Below, piece after piece: positions 44,033 through 53,070 of a stretch of 64,000 nt of DNA (its first letter is position 1; every line of letters begins with the position of its first letter). The translations under genes and the position numbers were made by a program. The notes beneath the pieces were generated by a model. That model was not told the DNA's origin, searched no databases, and saw only the letters and a list, made by a program, of their open reading frames with translations. The DNA is from Candidatus Altarchaeales archaeon ex4484_96 (GTDB lineage Archaea; Altiarchaeota; Altiarchaeia; IMC4; QMZM01): NCBI GenBank assembly GCA_002254405.1, contig NJDH01000003.1:8394-72393 (forward strand). The letters are read 5' to 3'.

Positions 44033-45323
44033 GAAAATATTCGGCACCTCAGGGGTCAGAAGACTGGTTGAAGACATGCCTAAAGCGTTTATATTATCCC
44101 TGGCTGCAGCTCTGGCAGCAGCATCAAAAGACGAGTTTATTGCAGTGGGAGCTGACCCGAGGAAAAGCTCCCCTGAAATAAAACAAAGCTTTATTTTAGG
44201 CCTTATAAACTGCGGTAAAAAAGTCGTTGATTTAGGTATGGTGCCCACCCCGACCACGGCGATGGCCTCAGAGCAGTACGGCACATCGGTGATGATAACA
44301 GCATCACATAATCCACCCGAATATAATGGATTTAAGTTCTGGGCTGAGGGCAGAGCATTCACACCAGAACAAGAGAAGCATATTGAGAGACTGTTTTTTT
44401 CAGGGAAAACCAACGAAGCTGAGATTAAAGACACGAAGACAATTAAAGTCGATTATTTGCCTAAACACGAAAGCAGGATACTTAAAGCCTTAGGCGGGGT
44501 TGATATGAAAGTGGATATCCTGGTTGACTGCGCTAACGGCGCCGGCTGCGTTATCACCCCACGGCTTCTTGAGAAGATGGGATGTTCGGTCACAGGCATA
44601 AACACGCGAACAGATGGGGTTTTCGCTCACGGGCTTGAGCCCACCCGAGAAAACCTAGCTGAAGTGTGCGATATGGTTAGGGAAGCAGGAGTTGATGTCG
44701 CGGTAGCGCATGACGGGGACGCCGACCGCACCGCAGCAATAGACGCAGATGGTAAACTGGTTGACTGGGATTCTTTTCTTTCGGTGTTGGCTTACGGTAA
44801 AGATAAGGTTGTTACAACAGTAGATGCCTCCATGAGGATAGAAGAAGTCTGCGGGCAGGTTATCCGTACCCCAGTGGGCGATGTTCACGTGGCTAATGCG
44901 GTTGAGAAATATAAAGCGGATTTTGGGGGGGAACCCTCTGGCTCATTTATTTATCCAAGCGTGCATTTATTCCCTGACGGGGTTTATACGGCCGCGTTAA
45001 CAGCCAAGATGGTTTCAGAAAACAGGTTCTATGAGATACTTGACTTGATAAAAGAGTATCCTACCTCAAGGCTTAAGCTGCCGTGCGCCGAATCAGACAA
45101 AAAAAGGATAATGGATTTGGTCTCGCATAAAGCCTCTAAACTGGATTATGAGCTTAACACCATAGACGGAGTCAGGTTATCAAGTGATGAAGGCTGGTTT
45201 CTTATCCGCCCCTCTGGAACCGAATCCTTTATCAGAATAACAGCAGAAGCTCAAACAAAAAAACAGCTTAACTCTTTGTTAAAGGTGGGCAGGGAGCTGG
45301 TTGAGATGTCCAGCACACGTTAG
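44025..45323 (+). CDS. glmM: Phosphoglucosamine/phosphomannomutase family enzyme
   Basis: A 432-aa alpha-D-phosphohexomutase. The start at 44025 (MDEKIFGTSGVRRLVED) is chosen because its ATG overlaps the upstream stop and the family begins with FGTSGVR. The phosphoserine loop is ITASHNPPEYNGFKFW (about residue 90), the Mg2+ loop AHDGDADRTAA (about 230), the sugar loop GGEPSGSFIYP and the phosphate loop RPSGTESFIRI. Archaeal members may act on glucosamine, mannose or glucose phosphates; the specificity is not determined. It probably feeds nucleotide-sugar synthesis for glycosylation. Confidence 0.9.
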   Translation: MDEKIFGTSGVRRLVEDMPKAFILSLAAALAAASKDEFIAVGADPRKSSPEIKQSFILGLINCGKKVVDLGMVPTPTTAMASEQYGTSVMITASHNPPEYNGFKFWAEGRAFTPEQEKHIERLFFSGKTNEAEIKDTKTIKVDYLPKHESRILKALGGVDMKVDILVDCANGAGCVITPRLLEKMGCSVTGINTRTDGVFAHGLEPTRENLAEVCDMVREAGVDVAVAHDGDADRTAAIDADGKLVDWDSFLSVLAYGKDKVVTTVDASMRIEEVCGQVIRTPVGDVHVANAVEKYKADFGGEPSGSFIYPSVHLFPDGVYTAALTAKMVSENRFYEILDLIKEYPTSRLKLPCAESDKKRIMDLVSHKASKLDYELNTIDGVRLSSDEGWFLIRPSGTESFIRITAEAQTKKQLNSLLKVGRELVEMSSTR

Positions 45324-45748
45324 ATATCGCAAAGTATCTGGCTAATCCATAAACCATCCTTTTTTTTGACAAAAAAATCATGTAATGTGACTGCCTTAAT
45401 CCCTGATTTCAGTGTGTGTTTATCCGGGTTGATTTTCTCCCCAAAAGCCTTCACTTTAAGGTAGTATTTTTTTTTCTTATCGAGTGTTATCTGGTATTCG
45501 CTGTAAAGCATTTTTTTTGTCTCGAAAAGATAAATTAGCTCCGAGAGAAAATCATGAAGGAGCATGTCTAGATCAAAGCATTCGAATTCTAATACAGTGG
45601 ATGTTTTTTTCCCTATGGAATCAAGGTCCGCTATGCTGTGCGTTAATGCTTTAGCTGAGTTGATAAAGCATTCATCAAGCGTTTTACCGTAAGCCCGGTA
45701 TTTGAGGTCAGCGCTGTGTTTTAGAAACCTGAATTCTTTCAATTTCAC
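45320..45748 (-). CDS. Archease, cofactor of RtcB tRNA ligase
   Basis: A 142-aa protein. It starts at GTG 45748, which overlaps the S27e stop as GTGA. The family pattern is visible: FLKHSADLKYRAYGKTLDECF at the N-terminus, DLDMLLHDFLSELIYLFET in the middle, and GIKAVTLHDFFVKKKDG near the C-terminus with the acidic/His metal-binding residues. Archease speeds guanylylation and turnover of RtcB, whose gene lies at 54.5-55.9 kb in this window. Confidence 0.92.
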   Translation of the reverse strand: MKLKEFRFLKHSADLKYRAYGKTLDECFINSAKALTHSIADLDSIGKKTSTVLEFECFDLDMLLHDFLSELIYLFETKKMLYSEYQITLDKKKKYYLKVKAFGEKINPDKHTLKSGIKAVTLHDFFVKKKDGLWISQILCDI

Positions 45749-45918
45749 TTATCTACTACATCCAGTTTCTCTGCTTTGATGTCGGCGATACAGCCTTTTG
45801 GTTCGGCAAGTATCTTATCGCATACAAGGCACCTGATGACGGTAGAAGCTCTCTCAAATATAACCTGCTCGTTTCCGCAGTCGGTGCATTTAATCCTTAG
45901 AAACCTGCTTTCGCTCAT
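45745..45918 (-). CDS. rps27e: Ribosomal protein S27e
   Basis: A 57-residue protein, MSESRFLRIKCTDCGNEQVI at the N-terminus, then FERASTVIRCLVCDKILAEP. The four Cys residues (CTDC and CLVC) form the zinc ribbon of S27e, and the sequence is a clear family match. It lies between L44e, whose gene overlaps by 4 nt, and archease, which overlaps its stop codon. The L44e-S27e pair is a conserved archaeal gene order. Confidence 0.95.
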   Translation of the reverse strand: MSESRFLRIKCTDCGNEQVIFERASTVIRCLVCDKILAEPKGCIADIKAEKLDVVDK

Positions 45919-46196
45919 AGTATCTCAGTCCTCTTCCTGCTTCTGGACCTGTAGTTTTTCTGGTGTTTTTTGCCGCAGTTTTTGCACTTAAGTACTGCAA
46001 CAGTTCTTTTACCTATCTTGTATACGTCTTTTTTGGGTGTTCGGGGGGAGCCCTTGTATCCCTTCTTGACCTGCTCGTATTTTCTCCTGCCCTCTTTCAT
46101 ACCTGTTTCCTTTCCTTTCTTGTTAAGCGACACATCATGCTGTGTGTGTTTTTTACAGCTTGGGCAGTATGCGCTCATAATTTTGGGTAGTTTCAT
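45915..46196 (-). CDS. rpl44e: Ribosomal protein L44e
   Basis: A 93-aa protein of the large subunit. It starts MKLPKIMSAYCPSCKKHTQH and has a second Cys pair in LKCKNCGKKHQK; the four Cys residues bind zinc. The basic middle region with KKGYKGSPRTPK is typical. It precedes S27e with a 4-nt overlap. Confidence 0.96.
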   Translation of the reverse strand: MKLPKIMSAYCPSCKKHTQHDVSLNKKGKETGMKEGRRKYEQVKKGYKGSPRTPKKDVYKIGKRTVAVLKCKNCGKKHQKNYRSRSRKRTEIL

Positions 46197-46245
46197 CTTG
46201 GAGATAATATTAATGTATTATACCAATAAAAGTTATTTAAGCTAT

Positions 46246-47298
46246 TCAAACCCTTTTTTTATCCTCCTGGGTTAATTTAGAGACATTAACTCCCAGATAA
46301 AAGGCAGCTATGACCCCGATAATCGAGGGTATCAGATAAATAAAGACCCGGTTCATCAGGGTGCCCATCGTCGCGTATTCTCTGCTGATAATCACACCAG
46401 TGTAGGGTGATATGATACTAAATAACTCCACAGAGGTCCACTCCCATATACCGAGTGCCCCGGGCAGAAGAGGCAGAAACGAAACCGTTGAGACCATGGT
46501 TTCCACCACGACAATGGTAGGTAATGCGATGCTGATTCCAAGCGCCATAAAGGATACGTAAAGCCTTAGCACACGAAGTATCCATACAAGCATCGAGATG
46601 AATATCCCCTGGCTGATAATCCATTTATCAAGGAGCTGCAGTTTCATGGCTTCATCGAATCTATTTGTTATCTCATCGAAGTTGTCTTCTATTTTATCGC
46701 TGTATCTTTTGAAAAAAGGCATTATTGATATTATTTTGGTTAATAGCCTAAGCAGGGTGCTTGAATAGGTTTTATGGTATGTTATGCCGATGACGGCGGC
46801 AAATAAGACACCCAAAATCAAAGCCATTAATAGCAGCAAAAACGATACTGCGGCAGGCACACCGCTTGAGAGGACTATGCCAATCGATAATAGTATCATG
46901 ATAAAAATCGGAAGAATCTCCAGGGCAAGATCCACGATAACGGATGAGGCAGCCGTAGGCATGCTGATTTCATCCGTCTTATAGAGGAGATAAGCCCTTA
47001 TTGGCTCTCCGCCTGCTAATCCCACGGGTGTTATGTTGTTAACCAGGTAGCCTATGAATGTTGATGGGATGATGTTTTTCATGCTGACCTTCGAGTATCT
47101 TAAAACCACCCGCCATTTAAGGGCAGCAAGTACCATGATAGCAACCTGGATGGTTAAAAGCCCGCTTAGATAAAAGATTAGCTCTCCTCTGGGCATTTCA
47201 GCTAGCTTATCCTGGATTTTTGTGAGGTCAAGTGTCTGGAAAAGCGCGATTATCAGTATAATCCCGACCAAGAAAAAAACCATAGTCCGCCGCTTCAT
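46246..47298 (-). CDS. Flippase-like integral membrane protein (UPF0104/AglD-type TM domain)
   Basis: A 350-aa protein with about eight helices of the lysylphosphatidylglycerol-synthetase transmembrane family. Recognisable landmarks are FIGYLVNNITPVGLAGGEPIRAYLL (about residues 85-108) and FLPLLPGALGIWEWTSVELF (about residues 275-295), the family's two conserved motifs. Relatives lie next to or are fused with glycosyltransferases in archaeal glycosylation. Here it is divergent from a GT2 glycosyltransferase gene, which supports the same process. Confidence 0.85.
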   Translation of the reverse strand: MKRRTMVFFLVGIILIIALFQTLDLTKIQDKLAEMPRGELIFYLSGLLTIQVAIMVLAALKWRVVLRYSKVSMKNIIPSTFIGYLVNNITPVGLAGGEPIRAYLLYKTDEISMPTAASSVIVDLALEILPIFIMILLSIGIVLSSGVPAAVSFLLLLMALILGVLFAAVIGITYHKTYSSTLLRLLTKIISIMPFFKRYSDKIEDNFDEITNRFDEAMKLQLLDKWIISQGIFISMLVWILRVLRLYVSFMALGISIALPTIVVVETMVSTVSFLPLLPGALGIWEWTSVELFSIISPYTGVIISREYATMGTLMNRVFIYLIPSIIGVIAAFYLGVNVSKLTQEDKKRV

Positions 47299-47345
47299 TT
47301 TACATATATTTATATCGCCTAGTAGAATAACTTTATACTTTCAAA
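47299..47345. promoter_or_regulatory. Divergent promoter region, flippase and GT2 genes
   Basis: The 47-nt gap holds CATATATTTATATCG (47302-47316), about 30-43 nt before the plus-strand ATG. It also holds CTTTATAC at 47331-47338, whose complement GTATAAAG is about 33-40 nt before the minus-strand ATG. Both are good archaeal TATA candidates and neither gene has a clear Shine-Dalgarno sequence. Confidence 0.4.
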
Positions 47346-48056
47346 ATGAAGGTATCAGTTATCATTCCCGCATACAACGAGGAAAAAGACATAGGTAAAT
47401 GCCTTAAATCAATTAAGGAAAACAAGTATAAAAATTTTGATGTAATAGTCGTAGACGCGGGCTCAACCGACAAGACGATTGAGATTGCGAAAGAATACAC
47501 GGATAGGGTTTTAAGCGTTCATACCTCAGCCCCGGGGCCTGCAAGAAACATTGGTGTTAAGGAATCTGATGCTGAGGTAGTGGCCTTCACGGATGCTGAT
47601 ACTGTGGTTGCAGCTAATTGGGTGGCAGAGATGGCCGCTAAATTCACAGACCCTGATGTCGTGGGGGTCGGGGGTGTTCTTAGGCCGCTTGAACCGCGTT
47701 TGCTGGATAAGATTATGTTTAAGATTAACTCCGATTTATGGTATCGTTTCACCGCAATCTTTGGTTTTTTCCAGCTTGGAACACCAAACTGCGCCTACAG
47801 GCGGGATGCTTTCCTTGAGGTGGGGGGATTTGATGAGACCATGAGCATGCTTGAGGATACCGAGCTCTCTCTTAGAATGGGTCGCGAAAAAAGGGGCAAA
47901 ATAATCATAGATAAGAGTTTAATTGCCTATAACTCGGCGAGGCGCTTTAAGCAGGAAGGCTATCTGCGGGTGTTTTTGCGCTATCTTAAGGCTTACTTTA
48001 ATATGTTCACGAAAAGAGGGGTTAAATCAGAGCACTTTGATGTGATAGACCACTAG
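47346..48056 (+). CDS. Family 2 glycosyltransferase
   Basis: A 236-aa soluble GT-A fold enzyme. It starts VSVIIPAYNEEKDIGKCLKS; the nucleotide-sugar motif VVDAGSTDKTIEIA follows, the DxD is in VAFTDADTVVAANW, and the acceptor-side ED motif is MSMLEDTELSLRMG (about residue 170). It transfers a sugar from a nucleotide donor, probably to a lipid carrier or glycoprotein glycan. No membrane segment is seen. The stop overlaps the convergent HMGL-like gene by 4 nt. Confidence 0.9.
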   Translation: MKVSVIIPAYNEEKDIGKCLKSIKENKYKNFDVIVVDAGSTDKTIEIAKEYTDRVLSVHTSAPGPARNIGVKESDAEVVAFTDADTVVAANWVAEMAAKFTDPDVVGVGGVLRPLEPRLLDKIMFKINSDLWYRFTAIFGFFQLGTPNCAYRRDAFLEVGGFDETMSMLEDTELSLRMGREKRGKIIIDKSLIAYNSARRFKQEGYLRVFLRYLKAYFNMFTKRGVKSEHFDVIDH

Positions 48057-49345
48057 CTTTCCCCGTTGTTTTCGTTTGCCGCCAGAACATCAGCTACAGG
48101 CTCGAATAAAAAGTATTTTTCCACATATTTTTTCATCTCATCATCCGATATAGATGAGCGCCTGCCTTCTTTGTCGTATAGCTTGTGTATTTTGTTGTGT
48201 ATTTTTATTATTCTAGGGTCTCTTTTGTCGACCTTGACTTTGACGTCTATCAGGGCTTCGACTATCTCTTCGACCTTGTTTCTGATTACCTCAGCCCCTG
48301 ATGTGTCTCCGACCACAAGCCTTCTTTCTCCGCCAACAAGCTTGGGGGGAAACGGCTCGTAGGTGAAAGGGTTTTTTATGACGCCTGCGGTGTGGATTCC
48401 TGATTCGTGCGCGAAGATGTTTCTGCCGACAACAGCCTTGTTTCTGGGAACAAAGAAACGTGTCTCTTTTTCCATGTATCTTGCGAATTCCACAAGCTTT
48501 TCGGCGTTGTATCTCTCAAAGCCTTCAACCCTCCATATGAGGAAAAGCAGTATTTTCTCAAGCTCTGCGTTGCCTGCTCGCTCACCTATCCCAAGGAAGG
48601 TGACATTAGACCAGTTTGCTCCGTGAATATATCCGGCAAGTGAGTTGGCTATCGCTAGACCAAAATCATCATGCATGTGGGTTTCGATATCTCTAACTCC
48701 CGCTTCCTTCATTACCTCTATCATCTTTGGTATGCTATAAGGTAGCGGGCTGTTTTCGTAGGGCAGCCCTAAACCCAGGGTATCGCATAACCTTATTATC
48801 GTATCCGGAGCTATCTCGATTATCTTTTTTGTGAACTCCGAAACAAAAGAGAAATCGGCGCGTGTTATGTCCTCCATGTGGCATCTGACCTTCAGTCCAT
48901 GGTCTTTCGCATACTCGAGGGCGTTGAGGTATTTTTCGGTTGCCTTATCCCTGCTTTTAAGCCCTAGTTTATCGTAGATATGCGTATCCGAGATGGACAT
49001 GAGTATGCCTGTTTCCTTGATGCCGTCCATCTCAAGAATCAAATCGATGTCTTTTGGGTTTGCTCTCGCCCACCCGGTTACCTCAGGTTTATCATATCCC
49101 AGCTTGAGCATGTCTTTGGCTACTTTCTTGTCTCGTTCGTTGAACAGGAAGCATTCCAGCTTTTCTATTCCGATGTCGTGCAGGTATTCGTATATTTTAA
49201 GCTTGTGTTTTCTTGTCAGAACAACCCCGGTCATCTGGGCGCCGTCTCTTAGTGTGCTGTCGCTTATTTTAATCTCCCCTGCATTGGGCAGCCCTATCTT
49301 TGGCATTTCATCATAACTACGATACATTTTCTGAAGAAATCTCAT
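48053..49345 (-). CDS. Homocitrate/2-isopropylmalate synthase-like acyl-CoA condensing enzyme
   Basis: A 430-aa HMGL-like TIM-barrel enzyme. Motifs: ISDSTLRDGAQMTGVVL (the DxTLRDG motif, with Ser instead of Thr in DST), DITRADFSFV, RLCDTLGLGLP, the metal-binding THMHDDFGLAIANSLAGY, and GIGERAGNAELEKILLFL. It lacks the LeuA C-terminal regulatory domain, having only a short helical tail. The condensation partner could be 2-oxoglutarate (homocitrate), oxaloacetate (Re-citrate synthase type) or 2-oxoisovalerate. No leucine or lysine genes are nearby to decide. Confidence 0.8.
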   Translation of the reverse strand: MRFLQKMYRSYDEMPKIGLPNAGEIKISDSTLRDGAQMTGVVLTRKHKLKIYEYLHDIGIEKLECFLFNERDKKVAKDMLKLGYDKPEVTGWARANPKDIDLILEMDGIKETGILMSISDTHIYDKLGLKSRDKATEKYLNALEYAKDHGLKVRCHMEDITRADFSFVSEFTKKIIEIAPDTIIRLCDTLGLGLPYENSPLPYSIPKMIEVMKEAGVRDIETHMHDDFGLAIANSLAGYIHGANWSNVTFLGIGERAGNAELEKILLFLIWRVEGFERYNAEKLVEFARYMEKETRFFVPRNKAVVGRNIFAHESGIHTAGVIKNPFTYEPFPPKLVGGERRLVVGDTSGAEVIRNKVEEIVEALIDVKVKVDKRDPRIIKIHNKIHKLYDKEGRRSSISDDEMKKYVEKYFLFEPVADVLAANENNGES

Positions 49346-49391
49346 ATATTTAGGCTGTCAGTATAAGATATTACATTAAATCTTTAATAAA

Positions 49392-50276
49392 TCAAAGGGC
49401 TTTAATCTTCCTGCCCTCTATGACCTGTATAATCGAATCAAAAAGCGGCTTATCCGATGTAACAGAATAAAAATCAACGCCAGCATCCTTGCATATTTCC
49501 TGGAGGCTGAATATGTGGTTTCTGATTTTTTTCAGGTAGTCTTTTTTAAATCCCGGGCTCAGATAGGTTCGCTCATATTCGCTGCTTTCCATATCCTCAA
49601 AATTCACGTCCTCCCGGTAGCTTAGATTAATCTCGCCCGGGTCAAGCACCTGAATCAAAATAGCCTCCTTGGAGTATTTAGCTATCTGGAAGACAGCGTG
49701 CTCAAGCGACTCAATGGGTTCGATGAAATCAGATAATACTATGACAAAAGAGCGGTGTTTTATCATCTTCGTGTATTCCTCAACAGACCTTTTAAGGTCG
49801 GTTTCTCCCTCCTGGCTTGACCTGTCGATTAACTCAATAAGCCTGAAAAAGTGTGTCTTGCTTTTCTTGGGCTGTATTATCTCGTTTATGCCGTTAGAAA
49901 ATAAAGCTGAACCGAATTTCTCATATTTTCTCACTGAAAGAAAAGCGAAACCGGCTGCCAGATTAGCTGCGTAGTTGAATTTCCTCAATCCGCCTAATGC
50001 GAAGTCCATGCTGGAGCTGGAATCCAAAAGTATGTGGGTTATGAGATCTTTTTCTTCCTCGAATCTGCGGATATAAAGTCTTTCAGTCCGCCCGTATAAA
50101 CGCCAGTCTATGGCTTTAAAGTCGTCTCCGGGATAGTATTGCCTGTGGTCTGATATCTCGATGCCTTTACCGGTCTGAATGGAGCGCTTACTGCCCACGT
50201 TTATGTTAGAAACTCTTTTTCTTGCTATCAGTTCCAGGTTACCCAGCTGGTTTAGGAACTCGGGGTCGACAACCAC
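49392..50276 (-). CDS. DUF58 (von Willebrand A-like) protein partner of MoxR
   Basis: A 294-aa protein. The DUF58 core is GIEISDHRQYYPGDDFKAIDW (about residues 38-58), followed by a vWA-like domain with HILLDSSSSMDFALG, a MIDAS-type DxSxS. The C-terminus carries SLEHAVFQIAKYSKEAILIQVLD. These proteins act with MoxR AAA+ ATPases in chaperone-like maturation of extracellular or metal-dependent proteins. The gene is adjacent (1-nt overlap) to moxR. Confidence 0.88.
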   Translation of the reverse strand: MVVDPEFLNQLGNLELIARKRVSNINVGSKRSIQTGKGIEISDHRQYYPGDDFKAIDWRLYGRTERLYIRRFEEEKDLITHILLDSSSSMDFALGGLRKFNYAANLAAGFAFLSVRKYEKFGSALFSNGINEIIQPKKSKTHFFRLIELIDRSSQEGETDLKRSVEEYTKMIKHRSFVIVLSDFIEPIESLEHAVFQIAKYSKEAILIQVLDPGEINLSYREDVNFEDMESSEYERTYLSPGFKKDYLKKIRNHIFSLQEICKDAGVDFYSVTSDKPLFDSIIQVIEGRKIKAL

Positions 50277-51307
50277 TAACCCACCTCTTTGAGTATTTTG
50301 TCTATCACATCATCGGTGGATACGCCTTTTCTCTCGGATTCGAAGTTTAGTATAATCCTGTGCCGCAACACCGGGTAAGCCATTTTTTCTATATCCTCTT
50401 TGCTGACATAGTTTCTACCCCTCACCAGCGCCCTGGCCTTGGAGGCTAAAACCAATCCAATGGATGCCCTAGGAGACGCTCCGTAGTCCAGGTATTCGCG
50501 GGCGACTCCATCATCTACCGGGCGTGTTCTGGTTACTATATCCAAAACAATATCCTTGTTTTCCTGGGATATGGGCACCTTGCGGGTCAGGTTTTGGATG
50601 TTCAGAAACTCGTCCCTGTGTATGAGCTGCTTCACATCCACCTTTTTATCTCCCGTGAACAAGTCTATTATCCTGCCTTCATCATGTTTCTCAGGATAGC
50701 TTATAACAATCTTCAGAAGGAATCGGTCCAGCTGAGCCTCGGGCAGGGGATAAGTGCCTTCCATTTCAATAGGGTTCTGGGTTGCGAGAACAAAAAAAGG
50801 CGAATCCAGTTTATGGGTTTTATTCCCTGATGAAACCTGTCTCTCCTGCATAGCCTCAAGCAGAGCTGACTGGGTTTTTGGGGTTGCACGGTTTATCTCA
50901 TCAGCCAATAGGATGTTCGTGAACACCGGGCCTTTCTCGAATTTAAATGTTTTTCTCCCATCGCCTTCCTCCACGATGTAGGTTCCTGTGATATCTGAGG
51001 GCATAAGGTCTGGTGTGCACTGCACTCTTTTGAAGTCTAGATCCAGTATCTGGGACAGTGTGGAAACTGTGAATGTCTTACCCAGTCCAGGGTATCCCTC
51101 CAGCAGAGCGTGGTTTTTGGAGAAAATAGACACCAGTATCTCCTCTATAACATTATCCTGTCCCACTACCACCTTCCCCATCTCCGACATAATGGAGTTG
51201 TAGATGTCTTTCATCTTGGGGAAGATTATCTCCAGGTCTCGTTCTTTAACCTTTTCCTCTCCTCTTATTACCTCTATTTCTTTCCAGAGGCTTCCTCCTT
51301 TTTTCAT
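50276..51307 (-). CDS. MoxR-type AAA+ ATPase
   Basis: A 343-aa AAA+ protein. Walker A is LLEGYPGLGKTFTV (about residues 74-87), Walker B is NILLADEINRATPKTQSAL, sensor 1 lies in FVLATQNPIEMEGTYPLPEAQLDRFLLK, and sensor 2 is near DYGASPRASIGL. It is the second-last gene of a four-gene set whose other members are membrane-associated. A role in assembling surface or membrane proteins is likely but not shown. Confidence 0.93.
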   Translation of the reverse strand: MKKGGSLWKEIEVIRGEEKVKERDLEIIFPKMKDIYNSIMSEMGKVVVGQDNVIEEILVSIFSKNHALLEGYPGLGKTFTVSTLSQILDLDFKRVQCTPDLMPSDITGTYIVEEGDGRKTFKFEKGPVFTNILLADEINRATPKTQSALLEAMQERQVSSGNKTHKLDSPFFVLATQNPIEMEGTYPLPEAQLDRFLLKIVISYPEKHDEGRIIDLFTGDKKVDVKQLIHRDEFLNIQNLTRKVPISQENKDIVLDIVTRTRPVDDGVAREYLDYGASPRASIGLVLASKARALVRGRNYVSKEDIEKMAYPVLRHRIILNFESERKGVSTDDVIDKILKEVG

Positions 51308-51341
51308 TGTTATTTCATATAATCGAATTAGATCTTATTAA

Positions 51342-52292
51342 TTATCTACCCTGCACTTCCTCCTGCATTGCCTCAAAGTATCTTTTAATAAATTCCTTGT
51401 ATTTAACCGGTTCCTGCTGGGGCATCCCGGATGCTTCCCCGCTTAAATCCCGCTCGGGTATCTCCCAACCCTCTGCTTGCTCGTTCACTTCACGCAGCTC
51501 AATGTTTCCGCCGTATTCCGGGTTGAGTTTCATATCAACGTTTCTTCCCTCTATCGAGGCTGTGGTTGGGTCCCCGAATATGTCTTCATCGGATGCTGTG
51601 CCTGCTCCTCCCCCCGCATCCGGTATGTTTCCTTCATCAAATCCCGGGATGACTCCCCCGTGCTGTGAGCCGATATCCTGTCTTTCCAGATCATCCTCGT
51701 ATCTGTCATCGGCTGTGAAATCTTTTTTCTCCCCTGTCCCGGAAAGCCCCTCCCTTAAATCAAAACCAGTTGTGTCTCTTATCGAATCAAGTAATTTGTT
51801 TATCTGCTCGTTGTCCAGCAGTGAGTTCATCAAATTCATATCGAATCCGATGAAGTTTATGCTCAACAGGATGAAAGACAAAAAAACAGCCAGCATAGTC
51901 TTATAGGCCAGCCTGTTGCTGTCTATTAGAGATGAGACACCTGTTTTTTCCAGTAACTTGGAGACTTCACGGTTAAGCGACCGTAAAACAACGTTTTTCC
52001 CCATCTGTTTTCTGTTGTCGTAGGCTGTCTTGATTTTCTCGCTTAAATCCGGGTTTTTCAGCGATATTTTTTGCACTAGGGCGTTTTCATTAATCCTGCC
52101 TGAGATATAATAAGCGTATATCAGGTATGCGACTGTGGGTACGGCGGCGAACCAGATGTTTGATATGATAAACCTAAGGATTAAAGCCGAAACCAAAAAC
52201 ACAAGCACGGCATTTATTATATCAACGTATAGGCTTAGTTTATGCTGCTCCTGCTTAATCTCCTTTATTTCACCGATAAGCTTGGCTTTCAT
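51342..52292 (-). CDS. Membrane protein of the MoxR cluster (316 aa)
   Basis: Two helices near residues 28-65 form an N-terminal hairpin, and a third (LAVFLSFILLSINFIGF) lies near residue 155. The C-terminal half is hydrophilic, Gly- and Asp-rich (GVIPGFDEGNIPDAGGGAG) and ends in a helical segment YKEFIKRYFEAMQEE. DUF4175-like or BatB/D-type partners with this layout are frequent beside MoxR/DUF58. I do not recognise a specific family. Confidence 0.6.
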   Translation of the reverse strand: MKAKLIGEIKEIKQEQHKLSLYVDIINAVLVFLVSALILRFIISNIWFAAVPTVAYLIYAYYISGRINENALVQKISLKNPDLSEKIKTAYDNRKQMGKNVVLRSLNREVSKLLEKTGVSSLIDSNRLAYKTMLAVFLSFILLSINFIGFDMNLMNSLLDNEQINKLLDSIRDTTGFDLREGLSGTGEKKDFTADDRYEDDLERQDIGSQHGGVIPGFDEGNIPDAGGGAGTASDEDIFGDPTTASIEGRNVDMKLNPEYGGNIELREVNEQAEGWEIPERDLSGEASGMPQQEPVKYKEFIKRYFEAMQEEVQGR

Positions 52293-52317
52293 ATTGATTC
52301 TTTTTTTATTACCTGGA

Positions 52318-53034
52318 TTAAATATCCTCTATCTTGGCGTTTATTGAGCGTATTAAGTCAAGCAGGTTGTTGCTTGAATCCAGCTTGTTTGATAAATCAT
52401 TGACGCCCCCGTCAACCCTGTTCACATCACTTTTGCTTACATTTTTGTTCTTATCAAGGTCATCTTTTATATCCTCTAGCTCAGGGCTTATGTCGTCGTC
52501 TATTATTTTATCCATCTCGTCCAGGTTCATGCTCAGACTGTGGATTATAGAGCTCATGTTCCCTGCTTTGCCTTTGGCTATTGACAGCCTATCTGACACA
52601 TCAGCTAATTCATTTTGGATTAATCCCTTGTTTTTCTCGCACACCTCAAGTTCCTTGATTTTCTCATCTAATCCAAGCTTGAAGTTGTCTCTTGCGCTTT
52701 CAGCCTCATCCAGACTGGTTTCCAGCACCTCTTTCTCCCCCCTGAGGTTCTGGTAGTAGTCCCCAAGCGAGGAAACCTTCTGTTTGGAGATATTCAACTC
52801 GTTTATTATTTCAATCAGCTCTTTCTCTTGAGCATCAAGTTCCAGGCTTTTCTTTATCATCTCGTCTTTTGTCTCGTTTAGGCTGTATTCTGTTTCCTTG
52901 ATTTTATCCATGGCCTTCTTATGGCTCACGTCCAGTGACTTGTATGTTTCCTGATAATACAGGGTCAGACCGAGCATGCTGAAAAGCAAAAAAATCACCA
53001 GCCCGAAGAGCACCAGATTCACATCTTTTTTCAT
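52318..53034 (-). CDS. Membrane-anchored coiled-coil protein (238 aa)
   Basis: One N-terminal helix (NLVLFGLVIFLLFSMLGLTLYY) is followed by about 200 residues of heptad-like coiled coil (ETEYSLNETKDEMIKKSLEL, VLETSLDEAESARDNFKLGL, and so on). There is no enzymatic motif. Its position as the first gene of the MoxR cluster, with a 25-nt gap to the next gene, suggests a structural or scaffolding function at the membrane. Confidence 0.6.
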   Translation of the reverse strand: MKKDVNLVLFGLVIFLLFSMLGLTLYYQETYKSLDVSHKKAMDKIKETEYSLNETKDEMIKKSLELDAQEKELIEIINELNISKQKVSSLGDYYQNLRGEKEVLETSLDEAESARDNFKLGLDEKIKELEVCEKNKGLIQNELADVSDRLSIAKGKAGNMSSIIHSLSMNLDEMDKIIDDDISPELEDIKDDLDKNKNVSKSDVNRVDGGVNDLSNKLDSSNNLLDLIRSINAKIEDI

Positions 53035-53070
53035 TGTTTACTTATAGGGTATTTCATATAATTATTTATC

